Assembly: GCA_039810045.1 (NCBI GenBank)
Contig: JBDHWF010000003.1
Span: 1-64,000 of the forward strand
Direction of reading: 5' to 3'
From: CADCWN01 sp039810045
GTDB lineage: Bacteria > Chloroflexota > Chloroflexia > Thermomicrobiales > CADCWN01
DNA: 64,000 bases
Of this stretch, positions 7,826-15,622 are shown one piece after another. Under the pieces are notes generated by a model that was given only the letters and a program-made list of their open reading frames with translations, was not told the origin of the DNA and made no database searches. The position numbers and the translations under genes are program-made. Each line of letters begins with the position of its first letter. Within the stretch, counting starts at the first letter, position 1.

Positions 7826-8923
7826 TTACTGTTGATCGAAGATAATCACCGAGCGCAGTGTTTCGCCCCGCTCCATCGCGGCAAACGCTTCCTCAGTCTC
7901 TTCCAGTTTGATCGTGCGTGTCACCACCTTATCCAGGTTCAACTGGCCCTGCTGATACCACGCCGCCAACAGCGGAAAGTCGCGGGTCGGCAAACAGTTG
8001 CCATACCAGGAGACGCCAAGATAACCACCAGTGTCGAAGAACCGTTGCAGATCAAGGTTCAGATTCTTCCCTGGCCCTGGCACCCCAATGAAGATACAGG
8101 TACCAGCGAGGTCACGACAGAAGATCGCCTGTTCCAGCGTCTCGGGTCGCCCTACCGCCTCAAACGAGAAATTGACCCCATTACCGCCGGTCAGTTCTTT
8201 GATTTTCGCCACAGGCTCGTGTTCGCGGGAGTTGACTGTGTGGGTTGCCCCAAACTCTTTCGCCCATTCGAGCTTGCGGGGATCAATATCAACCGCGATA
8301 ATTGTGGTGGCCCCAGCGAGTTTGGCCCCCGCAATGACACTATCACCAACACCACCACAGCCGAAGACCGCGACACTCGACCCAGGCGTCACTTTCCCCT
8401 GGTAGAGCGCGGCCCCAACACCAGTCATCACCCCACAGCCAATCAACGACATCTGCGCCGAAGGGAGATCGTGAGCGATCGGAATCGCCTGCTTTGCGTG
8501 AACAAGAGTATGCGTGCAGAACGTACCGATCCCCAGCACAGGATTGAGCAGAGTGCCATCTTTGTCGCGCATCCGCTTTTCCGCATTCAGGCTATTGGCA
8601 CAGTAATTTGGTTGCCCAGCCTGACAGAATCGGCAGTTACCGCAGGGTGCTCGCCAAGCCAAAATCACATGATCGCCAACCTGCGGACTTTCAACCCCTG
8701 CCCCAACGGCTTCAACAATTCCCGCTCCTTCGTGGCCGAGCAGGAACGGAAAACCTTCCGTACCATAGACACCCATCTTCACACCGAGATCGGTATGGCA
8801 AACCCCTGACGCCAAAATGCGCACCAACACTTCATTCGGGCCGGGATCATCAATCGTGAAATCCTCCACCAATGCTGGGGCACCGGGGGTGCGAGCAATC
8901 ACGCCACGCGCTTTGGTCACCAT
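7826..8923 (-). CDS. zinc-dependent alcohol dehydrogenase, S-(hydroxymethyl)mycothiol dehydrogenase-like
   Basis: 365 residues from ATG 8923, which has GCAGGAGG 7 bp upstream. A medium-chain Zn dehydrogenase: catalytic Zn ligands in ASGVCHTDLG and GHEGAGIVEAVGAGV; structural-zinc cysteines in CGNCRFCQAGQPNYC; NAD-binding loop GCGGVGDSVIAGAKLAGA. The segment LAWRAPCGNCRFC resembles the mycothiol-dependent formaldehyde dehydrogenase group (MscR/AdhE2) more than glutathione class III enzymes. That group oxidises S-hydroxymethyl-thiol adducts of formaldehyde. The thiol used here is unknown, and a general alcohol dehydrogenase role is possible. Confidence 0.85.
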   Translation of the reverse strand: MVTKARGVIARTPGAPALVEDFTIDDPGPNEVLVRILASGVCHTDLGVKMGVYGTEGFPFLLGHEGAGIVEAVGAGVESPQVGDHVILAWRAPCGNCRFCQAGQPNYCANSLNAEKRMRDKDGTLLNPVLGIGTFCTHTLVHAKQAIPIAHDLPSAQMSLIGCGVMTGVGAALYQGKVTPGSSVAVFGCGGVGDSVIAGAKLAGATTIIAVDIDPRKLEWAKEFGATHTVNSREHEPVAKIKELTGGNGVNFSFEAVGRPETLEQAIFCRDLAGTCIFIGVPGPGKNLNLDLQRFFDTGGYLGVSWYGNCLPTRDFPLLAAWYQQGQLNLDKVVTRTIKLEETEEAFAAMERGETLRSVIIFDQQ

Positions 8924-9100
8924 CTGTCTACCTCCTGCGAAAATACCAAACCTCAGTGCTGCATCACTGCTACCTGATCGGCTCACTGGTATCGTGAACG
9001 ATCACAGAAGCTTCGTCAAACTTCAATGCCCAGGCGAACTCTGCTATAAGAAGGCTGACACGAAAATGAACCGCACGAACAATTAGGAAAGGAAGAAACG

Positions 9101-10222
9101 ATGGCAGCGCACTGGCAGGTTGACCAGGAGAAGGAAGCGATCTTCACCCTCACCGCAGAACTGGCCGCAATCGATGGGCCAGCGGGCTTTGAAGGCCCGG
9201 TCGTGCGGCGGTTACTCGAACTCTTTACACCCCTAGCCGATACCGTGACCGTTGATCGATTTGGCAACGTGATCGCCACCCGCCACGGGCGCGGCGGCCC
9301 CGGGAGCGGCCCAAGCCTGATGATCGCCGCCCACTCTGACGAAATCGGGGGGATTGTACGCGCCTTTGAACCAGATGGGATGATTCGCTTTGAGCGTCTC
9401 GGTGGGGTAGTCGAAACAACGCTTATCGGACGGCGAGTGCGGATCAATGGCCTGCGCGGCGTCGTTGGTGTCCGCGCCGGTCATGTCCAAACTCCAGATG
9501 AACGCCTGAAATCACCCCCCCTGCGTGATCTCTACATTGACCTTGGCTTCGATTCCGCTGCAGCAACGCAGGCGGCGGGGATCAAGGTGGGTGACCCGAT
9601 TGCCTACGAAAGTGAAGTCGTGCGTCTTGCGAACCCCGACCGCATTGCGGGAAAAGCGATTGATAATCGGATCGCCTGCGCGATCCTGGTACGGCTGTTT
9701 GAGCGATTGCGCGATGTTGAACTGGAGGGCACGGTATACGGCGTGGTAACGGTCCAAGAGGAAGTCGGCTTACGCGGTGCGCAGGTCGTCACCTACCGGC
9801 TGAATCCTGATTATGCCGTTGTCGTTGACACTCTCCCTGCGGCGGGCACCCCAGACGTGCATTACACCAAAGAACTGGCGATTAACCTGGGGGCGGGGCC
9901 AGTCATTCCGCTGCTCAGTGGTGGCGGGGCTGGGCGCGGCAACATCATGCATCCGGCACTGAAGCGTTTGCTACTGGAAACGGCTGAACAGGTTGGCGTG
10001 CCAGTGCAGCCCGCAATCTTTACTCAGGGGAATTCCGATGTGGCCGCAGTCCATCTCGTGCGCGAGGGCATCCCCGCTGGCGTAGTCAACATCCCCCGTC
10101 GCTACTCGCATACCCCGGTCGAAACTGCTGATCTCAATGACGCCGCAAACGCCCTGCGCCTGCTTGAAGCAATTGCCCAGAATCATGGAGCAGCTGTCAA
10201 TCTGGACTTTTTACAGGAGTAA
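9101..10222 (+). CDS. M42 family metallopeptidase
   Basis: 373 residues, start ATG 9101 after AGGAAAGGAAG. Contains the M42 metal-site motifs AAHSDEIGGIV, GKAIDNRIACAI, TVQEEVGLRGAQ and RRYSHTPVETADL, so it should be an active binuclear aminopeptidase; the Ser in AHSDE replaces the more usual Met/Ala between ligands and is not a ligand itself. It is a diverged paralogue of the peptidase encoded 2 kb upstream on the other strand. A Gly-rich insertion (LLSGGGAGRGNIMHPALK) precedes the second half. It appears monocistronic, ending at a strong hairpin. Confidence 0.92.
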   Translation: MAAHWQVDQEKEAIFTLTAELAAIDGPAGFEGPVVRRLLELFTPLADTVTVDRFGNVIATRHGRGGPGSGPSLMIAAHSDEIGGIVRAFEPDGMIRFERLGGVVETTLIGRRVRINGLRGVVGVRAGHVQTPDERLKSPPLRDLYIDLGFDSAAATQAAGIKVGDPIAYESEVVRLANPDRIAGKAIDNRIACAILVRLFERLRDVELEGTVYGVVTVQEEVGLRGAQVVTYRLNPDYAVVVDTLPAAGTPDVHYTKELAINLGAGPVIPLLSGGGAGRGNIMHPALKRLLLETAEQVGVPVQPAIFTQGNSDVAAVHLVREGIPAGVVNIPRRYSHTPVETADLNDAANALRLLEAIAQNHGAAVNLDFLQE

Positions 10223-10253
10223 TGATCATCGCCTATTTTGAATAATCACTCCC

Positions 10254-10286
10254 AGAACCAGTGCAAGATAATCTTGTGCTGGTTCT
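10254..10286 (+). terminator. hairpin terminator after M42 peptidase gene
   Basis: A 15-bp stem AGAACCAGTGCAAGA / TCTTGTGCTGGTTCT with a TAA loop and two internal G-T wobbles, 32 bp after the stop codon and followed by a short T-rich run (ATTTAGTT). Confidence 0.65.
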
Positions 10287-10442
10287 ATTTAGTTAAATGT
10301 AACCTTTTTGGTATCAATATTGCGATAAAGAAAATGACTTTGGGCACCCCAAAGGTGCAGTTCAAGGGCAGATTTAACAGAATTAAACGCCTGTGTCATC
10401 AGCGCTTCAAACTTTTGACACAATCTTTCTTCACACTAAGGG

Positions 10443-10468
10443 TGAAACCTGGGTGATATTCTTGCGTA
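10443..10468 (+). promoter_or_regulatory. ECF-type promoter TGAAAC-N16-CGTA before the sigma gene
   Basis: TGAAAC at 10443-10448 and CGTA at 10465-10468 are separated by exactly 16 bp, which is the classic consensus of sigma-W/ECF promoters. It lies 20 bp upstream of the ECF sigma start codon and is read as an autoregulatory promoter. Confidence 0.75.
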
Positions 10469-10488
10469 TATAGGAACAAGGAGCGGCG

Positions 10489-11073
10489 ATGGTCGCATAC
10501 GGGAGCAACACAGCAGAATCAATCCTGATCGAAGCCGCGAAAACTGGCGACCAGGAAGCATTTCGCCAGATCGTTGAACGGTATCAAGGGGCTGTCTATA
10601 ATCTGGCCTATCGTATGCTAGGCACACCTGAGGAAGCGGAAGACGCTGCACAGGAGATATTCGTGCGGATCTACCGTCAACTTGGTCGCTACGACATGGA
10701 GCGCAAGTTTTCAACCTGGACCCTCGCAGTCGCTACGAACTACTGTATTGACCAATTGCGGCGTCGGCGACTCCAACTTGTGCCTTTGGAAAATATCATT
10801 CCCTGGGCCAAAGCACGCGATAGTGGTCCAGAAGGCGAAGCCCTCAGTCGTGAATCGCGCGATGAGATGCAAAAAGTGCTGATTCGCTTGCCGGAGAAAT
10901 ATCGCGCTCCGCTGGTGTTACGGTATTGGGAAGATCTCTCATGTGCCGAGATTGCAGACGTACTCGGTATTCCTGAGGGAACAGTAAAAACACAGATCCA
11001 CCGAGCACGGAAGCAACTCGGGAAGATGCTGGAAGGGGCGGAGGAAAGGCAGGATGCGCTGTCGAGAGTGTGA
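10489..11073 (+). CDS. ECF-family RNA polymerase sigma factor
   Basis: 194 residues with region 2 (FRQIVERYQGAVYNLAYRML, then EDAAQEIFVRIYRQL and FSTWTLAVATNYCIDQLRRRR) and region 4 (LPEKYRAPLVLRYWEDLSCAEIADVL-type, GTVKTQIHRARKQLGKML). It binds core polymerase and recognises -35/-10 elements of a stress regulon. The next gene, overlapping by 20 bp, encodes a zinc-finger anti-sigma factor, so activity is controlled by sequestration. The promoter in front matches the ECF consensus, which suggests positive autoregulation. The activating signal is not apparent. Confidence 0.95.
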   Translation: MVAYGSNTAESILIEAAKTGDQEAFRQIVERYQGAVYNLAYRMLGTPEEAEDAAQEIFVRIYRQLGRYDMERKFSTWTLAVATNYCIDQLRRRRLQLVPLENIIPWAKARDSGPEGEALSRESRDEMQKVLIRLPEKYRAPLVLRYWEDLSCAEIADVLGIPEGTVKTQIHRARKQLGKMLEGAEERQDALSRV

Positions 11074-11587
11074 GTTATTATTATGGGCCTACGTTGATGA
11101 TGAGCTCCCAGATGATCAGCGCCTGACCGTTGAGCGCCATCTCGATAGCTGCTCACGTTGCTCTCGCAGCCTCGACCAATTACGTGCATTTCCCATCCAG
11201 AAAAATCGGCTACAAGTAATCACCCCTCCACCTGATTTTACCGTCCGGCTGATGCAGCGGATCACCCCCCTCCCAACACCACAGGAGATCGCCAACCAAC
11301 GCCAGATTCCCGCAATCTGGCATGGGCCATTAGGGATGGCTGTGGCCTTGACGACTGCCGCCGCCGCAATCTTCCTGGGCTTGCTAAGCACTGCAGCGAT
11401 GACGATCAGCAATAATCACCTGGGATTCCGCTCTGGCGATTCAGCCGAGCGAATCGCCAATGCTATCGGCGAAGGAGTCGTCTTTGCCTTCTGGAATCAT
11501 CTCACCTGGTCGGTCGCGATCGTCTTCCTTGGCCTGTTAGCAACGCTCACGCTGCTCTGGGTACGTATCATCGCCACCCGCCACTAA
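11054..11587 (+). CDS. membrane anti-sigma factor with zf-HC2 domain
   Basis: 177 residues. The N-terminus is a ZAS/zf-HC2 domain: MRCRECELLLWAYVDDELPDD and the zinc motif HLDSCSRC (HxxxCxxC) about residues 30-37. Two hydrophobic helices follow (about residues 95-118 and 154-174), so the protein is predicted to hold the sigma factor at the membrane. Overlap with the sigma gene by 20 bp supports stoichiometric, coupled expression. The extracellular part between the helices is short (about 35 residues), leaving little room for a sensor domain. Confidence 0.88.
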   Translation: MRCRECELLLWAYVDDELPDDQRLTVERHLDSCSRCSRSLDQLRAFPIQKNRLQVITPPPDFTVRLMQRITPLPTPQEIANQRQIPAIWHGPLGMAVALTTAAAAIFLGLLSTAAMTISNNHLGFRSGDSAERIANAIGEGVVFAFWNHLTWSVAIVFLGLLATLTLLWVRIIATRH

Positions 11588-11597
11588 GCCTGACCCC

Positions 11598-12404
11598 ATG
11601 CCATTCTTGTCGCGGCATCACACCAGCACCGTCAATCCTGCGCCAACGACGGCTTTGATCACCCTACAGGATGTTGCCCGAGCCTACGAGACAGGGCGCG
11701 GCCCTTTACTGGCGCTACAGGCAACGACCCTCACGATTGCCGCTGGTGAGACTGTCGCGATCATTGGCCCATCAGGCAGTGGCAAATCAACGTTACTGAA
11801 CCTGATCGCGGGGATTGATCGCCCCACCAGTGGGCAACTGCTGATTGGTGGGGTTGATCTCACTGCACTTTCCGAAGAACGGCTGACGCGCTGGCGTGGT
11901 GATCACGTGGGTATCGTCTTCCAGTTCTTCCAACTGATGCCCACCCTCTCGGCACTCGAAAATATCCTCTTGGCTGGTGAGTTTGGTAGTCGCCGTTTTC
12001 GCGCCAGCGAACGTCGGCAACGCGCCCTAACGCTGCTTGATCAGGTAGGTCTGGCCGACCTTGCCGATCATTTGCCAGCCGAGCTTTCAGGCGGGGAGCA
12101 ACAGCGGGTGGCCCTGGCACGAGCGCTGATCAATGATCCGCCCCTGTTATTAGCTGATGAGCCAACGGGCAATCTTGATTCAACCACCGGGGAGCGGATT
12201 ATGGCGTTATTAGCCGAGTTTGCCAGCACCAGTCGCACGCTGATCTATGTCACACATGACCCACTGCTGGCGGCCCAGGCCAGGAGAACGATCCACGTCC
12301 GCGATGGGGCAATCGTTGACGATCAGCAGTCGACTACGGCAATACCTGCACCCGCTGCCACTGGAGAATCGACTACAGCAAACGCGATTGCCGCTGAAGG
12401 TTAA
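11598..12404 (+). CDS. ABC transporter ATP-binding protein (MacB/LolD type)
   Basis: 268 residues with Walker A GPSGSGKST, Q-loop VFQFFQLMPTLSALENI, signature LSGGEQQRVALARAL, Walker B LLLADEPTGNLD and H-loop THD. The DEPTGNLDS Walker B and the Q-loop wording place it with MacB/LolD/FtsE-like ATPases that drive type VII ABC permeases, often for lipoprotein, antimicrobial peptide or envelope functions. It is 10 bp after the anti-sigma gene and probably in the same operon. No permease gene adjoins it: the next gene is convergent. A 25-residue Ala/Thr-rich tail is unusual. Confidence 0.9.
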   Translation: MPFLSRHHTSTVNPAPTTALITLQDVARAYETGRGPLLALQATTLTIAAGETVAIIGPSGSGKSTLLNLIAGIDRPTSGQLLIGGVDLTALSEERLTRWRGDHVGIVFQFFQLMPTLSALENILLAGEFGSRRFRASERRQRALTLLDQVGLADLADHLPAELSGGEQQRVALARALINDPPLLLADEPTGNLDSTTGERIMALLAEFASTSRTLIYVTHDPLLAAQARRTIHVRDGAIVDDQQSTTAIPAPAATGESTTANAIAAEG

Positions 12405-12889
12405 TCACGGATCCGTGCCATGGTGTAGGCATCAACGTAGGCACCAGCGCGAAAAGCGTATTGCCGCAACGTTCCCTCACACACAAACCCAAATTTTTCA
12501 TAGAGATGAATCGCCGCCGTATTATCGGTATACACCGTCAGTTCAATCCGGCGTAAATCGAGCCAGTGATCGGCAAGTTCCAGTGCTGCGCCAAGCAACG
12601 CCGCGCCAACCCCCTGGCCTTGCAAATCATCGTGAACTGCCATACCGATACTGCCAACGTGGCGGCGGCGGGGGCGTTGCTCCACCCGCAACCCAAGTTG
12701 CCCCACCACCCTGCCGTCAAGGTCGGCCACAAGAGTGTGGTCACCTACGTTGCGGTGGGCAGCCCGCTCGCGGTGGTCGTCGATGGCGGGATAGGGGATT
12801 TGCATCGTCCCATAGACTACGCCAGGGCAGCCCATTATTTCAGCAATCGCTGCAAAATCAGTCGCCATACGCGCACGGATAGTGAGCAT
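12401..12889 (-). CDS. GNAT family N-acetyltransferase
   Basis: 162 residues from ATG 12889. The CoA motif MAVHDDLQGQGVGAALLGAAL (Q-x-x-G-x-G/A) lies about residues 82-100, and the C-terminal NTAAIHLYEKFGFVCEGTLR is characteristic of the RimI/L-amino-acid acyltransferase-like branch of GNATs. Substrate unknown. The gene is convergent with, and overlaps by 4 bp, the preceding ABC ATPase gene. Confidence 0.9.
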   Translation of the reverse strand: MLTIRARMATDFAAIAEIMGCPGVVYGTMQIPYPAIDDHRERAAHRNVGDHTLVADLDGRVVGQLGLRVEQRPRRRHVGSIGMAVHDDLQGQGVGAALLGAALELADHWLDLRRIELTVYTDNTAAIHLYEKFGFVCEGTLRQYAFRAGAYVDAYTMARIRD

Positions 12890-12911
12890 CAATGCACCTT
12901 CCCGCTAGACC

Positions 12912-14102
12912 CTACGCCAGATTGGGATGATCTTTCGTTGCAATCCGCCGCCGCAGCCGCCAACCTACCGCAACAATAACGAACAGGCTCAAGATGAACA
13001 GCCCGCCACTGAGCAACCCCTTAGCAGGGCCATCAGGCTCAAAAGACAGGTCGCTCTTTGGGGTGGTTACTCCTGCACCAGCCTTGTCTCCACTATAGTT
13101 CAGGCTGGCCTTCCACTCGCGATCCAGGCCATCAGTATCAAAGCCGTAGACCTGCTGCAATGCCTCGTCGTACGATCGCTCCGCCTTGAACGCGCTGAAC
13201 AGTTCGCCAAGTTTGGCGTCGCCATATTTCGTGATCAGATAGTTGACTAAGCTCTCACTCTCGGCGTATGACAACCGCGCCTGATTGGGGTCAAGCGGGA
13301 AATTCGAGTTGAGCGCCCGGGTGGGCAACAATGTACCAGTGGTGATCGCCCGATCAAGCAGCGGCTTCATACTACTATCTGGCGTCTCCTGGTTATAAAC
13401 AGCTAACCCCTCATCGAGCCAATGTGCCGGACCACCATAGGGGTTCTCCGTGGCCTGATAGAGGAGCAAATGACTGACCTCGTGCGGCAGTACTCGCCGG
13501 ATTTCCGCTGCCGCCCCACTCCCTGGCTGAATCCCGGTGACAATTAGCCCCAGATCGGGATGCGCCTGCCCGCCGATCCACTCGGCACTATTCGGCGGTA
13601 GCGACGAAGCAAAGTCACGATTATTCCCATACACAACGATATGGATCGGCTTCGCCCCTTGCACCCCGAAGCGCTGCGCCAACCGCGTGATCGTACGCTG
13701 CGTAGTCGCCAGCAGATCCTGCCCAAAATCGTCATTGCCCGAATAATAGTAAATCGTGACCTGTCCGCCCTGTACCGTGCGCCAGGAAAACCGTTGATCT
13801 TGATAGAGGAACTGCTGCGGTGGTGTAGTGGTGCGCGTTCCAGCTTCATCGACCAGCACCCAGTAATACTCAATATCAAGACCAGGTGGTAGATAGCGCG
13901 CCGCTGTCATATCCAGATTATAGGTAAGCTCTACCCGCTGCCCGCGCTTGACTGGCACAATTGCCTGATTCGAGAGATCTGACGCCAGCGGGCGATAAAA
14001 AATCTGCGCTTCAACGATTGCTGATCCAGTGCTTTCAGCAGTGAGCGTGAAGGTAATCTGCTTCGGGAAGTCGGGTTTCACCGCCTGGGCAACGACCTGC
14101 AC
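12912..14102 (-). CDS. secreted gluzincin (peptidase MA-like) protein; start disrupted
   Basis: The body of 396 residues contains LPHEVSHLLLYQ (HExxH zinc motif) followed by HWLDEGLAVYNQE, where the Glu 19-25 residues downstream would be the third ligand; this is the peptidase MA-like gluzincin layout. A C-terminal helix (LLSGGLFILSLFVIVAVGW) plus a basic tail would anchor it facing outward. The given start is GTG 14102. In the same frame, 45 codons upstream, ATG 14237 has a GAGG ribosome site and would add a good signal peptide, but codon 12 is TAG (14202-14204). See the separate entry for that stop. Confidence 0.78.
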   Translation of the reverse strand: MQVVAQAVKPDFPKQITFTLTAESTGSAIVEAQIFYRPLASDLSNQAIVPVKRGQRVELTYNLDMTAARYLPPGLDIEYYWVLVDEAGTRTTTPPQQFLYQDQRFSWRTVQGGQVTIYYYSGNDDFGQDLLATTQRTITRLAQRFGVQGAKPIHIVVYGNNRDFASSLPPNSAEWIGGQAHPDLGLIVTGIQPGSGAAAEIRRVLPHEVSHLLLYQATENPYGGPAHWLDEGLAVYNQETPDSSMKPLLDRAITTGTLLPTRALNSNFPLDPNQARLSYAESESLVNYLITKYGDAKLGELFSAFKAERSYDEALQQVYGFDTDGLDREWKASLNYSGDKAGAGVTTPKSDLSFEPDGPAKGLLSGGLFILSLFVIVAVGWRLRRRIATKDHPNLA

Positions 14103-14237
14103 GGTAGACGCCTGCGTTGCTGCGCTGCCCCTGACAGGCGCAGTACCTGCTGTTCCCAGCAGCGCGAAACAGAGCAGCCAGGGCCAGAGCTGTGGTCGCC
14201 ACTACCTACGCTGCTGCCTTCGATCGCCCCGCCTCAT
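14103..14237 (-). pseudogene. signal-peptide region interrupted by in-frame TAG
   Basis: From ATG 14237 the frame reads eleven basic codons, TAG at 14204-14202, then WRPQLWPWLLCFALLGTA..., a hydrophobic segment with an Ala/Gly cleavage region, running without further stops into the peptidase body. It looks like a nonsense mutation or a sequencing/assembly error in a real N-terminus rather than an intergenic gap. Confidence 0.6.
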
Positions 14238-14252
14238 CGCTACCTCTGCGCG

Positions 14253-15375
14253 CTAATTGGCCCCAATAGTCTCGTCAGCCCCGATCTGCGATCGGAGATA
14301 GGCTTCGATAAATGGGTCAAGCTCCCCATCAAGTACCGCCTGAATATTCCCAGTTTGTTCCTCAGTCCGGGCGTCTTTCACCAGCGTATAGGGATGCAGG
14401 ACATAGGAGCGAATCTGGCTGCCAAACTCAGCGGCTAACCGCTCGCCTTTCAGTTTTGCCCGCTCCTCGTCGCGCTCCCGCTCGCGCAGTTCAAGCAACT
14501 TGGCCCGCAAGATTTTCATTGCTGATTCGCGATTTTGCAGTTGCGACCGCTCGTTCTGGCACGTAACGACGATATTCGTTGGGATGTGGGTAATCCGAAT
14601 CGCCGACGATGTTTTATTCACGTGTTGCCCACCCGCCCCCGAAGCACGGTAGGTGTCGACGCGCAATTCGTCGTCGTTGATCTCCAGTTCACCCGCTTCC
14701 TCTACTTCGGGCATCACTTCGACCTGAGCGAAGGCAGTGTGGCGCCGATGGGCCTGATCAAATGGCGAGAGCCTGACCAGGCGATGCACGCCTTTTTCAC
14801 CTTTCATCAACCCATAGGCCGCCGGGCCGCGAATCTCAATACTCGCACTCTTAATGCCTGCCTCTTCGCCCTCAGTATAGTCAAGGATCTCGGTCTTAAA
14901 GTTGCGGCGTTCAGCCCAGCGCAAATACATTCGCAAGAGCATTTCGGCCCAATCCTGGGCATCAATACCGCCCGCCCCAGCACTGAAGGTCAGAATGACA
15001 TCGTGATCATCATAGGGGCCAGCAAGCATCAGGCGGGTTTCCAGCGCGGCGATTCGTTTGGTCAGGCTTGCCACCTCATCGCCCACTTCCTCAACCACGC
15101 TGGCATCGTCTTCTTCAACAGCGAGACTCAGCAACTCTTCGGCGTCGGCAATGCCCTGCCCAAACGAACGCCACTCATCAACTTGTTCGCGCAGACCAGT
15201 TAGTTTCCGCATTGTGGCCTGCGCCGCTTGTGGGTTATTCCAAAAGTCTGGATCAGTACTCAGCGTTTCGAGTTCGGTGATCGCCGCTTCTTTCCCCGGT
15301 AAGTCAAAGACGCCTCCCGATTTGATCGATGCGCATCCCGAGTTCTTCTAACGTTGTCCGCAATTGCTCGCTCAT
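14253..15375 (-). CDS. prfB: peptide chain release factor 2, with programmed +1 frameshift
   Basis: RF2 ends translation at UGA and UAA. Main frame 14253-15305 contains the GGQ loop (RASGAGGQHVNKTSSAIR) and SPF anticodon-like tripeptide (RLVRLSPFDQAHRRH). The N-terminal 23 codons start at ATG 15375 in another frame (MSEQLRTTLEELGM...) and end at TGA 15306-15304 in the context GGGAGG-CGT-CTT-TGA-C. This is the conserved autoregulatory shift site: an internal Shine-Dalgarno, a slippery CTT and a UGA read poorly when RF2 is scarce. After slipping, reading resumes GAC TTA CCG. The joined product is about 373 residues. Confidence 0.96.
15304..15318 (-). promoter_or_regulatory. prfB recoding site (SD + CTT TGA C)
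   Basis: Minus-strand GGGAGG (15318-15313), CGT, CTT (15309-15307), TGA (15306-15304). Spacing of the internal Shine-Dalgarno to the slippery codon equals that of the E. coli site, so +1 slippage is expected to control RF2 level. Confidence 0.93.
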
Positions 15376-15622
15376 CCTTTGCCGTATCCTCCGCTGCCTG
15401 TCACGTTCTCTAGACCAGCAGAAAGTATAGCATCGGGTACGCTAAACACCGCTCAAACGACCCTGCAATCATCTCGTATCGTACTGAAACATCCACGAAG
15501 CGCATTCGTTATAATCTTCACGAACTTTGTAGCGCGTGCTTTTGTGCCAATGCAGGACAGCGCATCAGCAGCAAACCAGCAGCAGGATACGATTGAACCG
15601 TCAACAGGGCGGGGGTGGCAGC
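15376..15622. other. divergent intergenic region prfB / rex
   Basis: 247 bp between two divergently read genes. A TATAAT is at 15510-15515 on the plus strand, with no good -35 at 16-18 bp. I looked for a Rex operator of the TTGTGAA-N6-TTCACAA form and did not find a convincing one. Confidence 0.4.

Noticed and set aside
10338..10356. CTTTGGG-CAC-CCCAAAG small palindrome as a terminator
   Set aside because: Seven-bp stem with no U-tract and too short; the hairpin at 10254-10286 already explains termination.
10238..10456. 72-residue ORF between the M42 gene and the ECF sigma gene
   Set aside because: It runs through the terminator hairpin and the ECF promoter, and its sequence is low-complexity and not protein-like.
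12247..14256. Several long plus-strand ORFs opposite the GNAT and peptidase genes
   Set aside because: They are out-of-frame shadows with Arg/Pro/His-rich composition typical of GC-rich antisense frames and no ribosome sites.
15485..15530. Rex operator in front of rex (TTCACGAACTTTGTA-like)
   Set aside because: Only one half-site-like stretch; no TTGTGAA/TTCACAA dyad with proper spacing.
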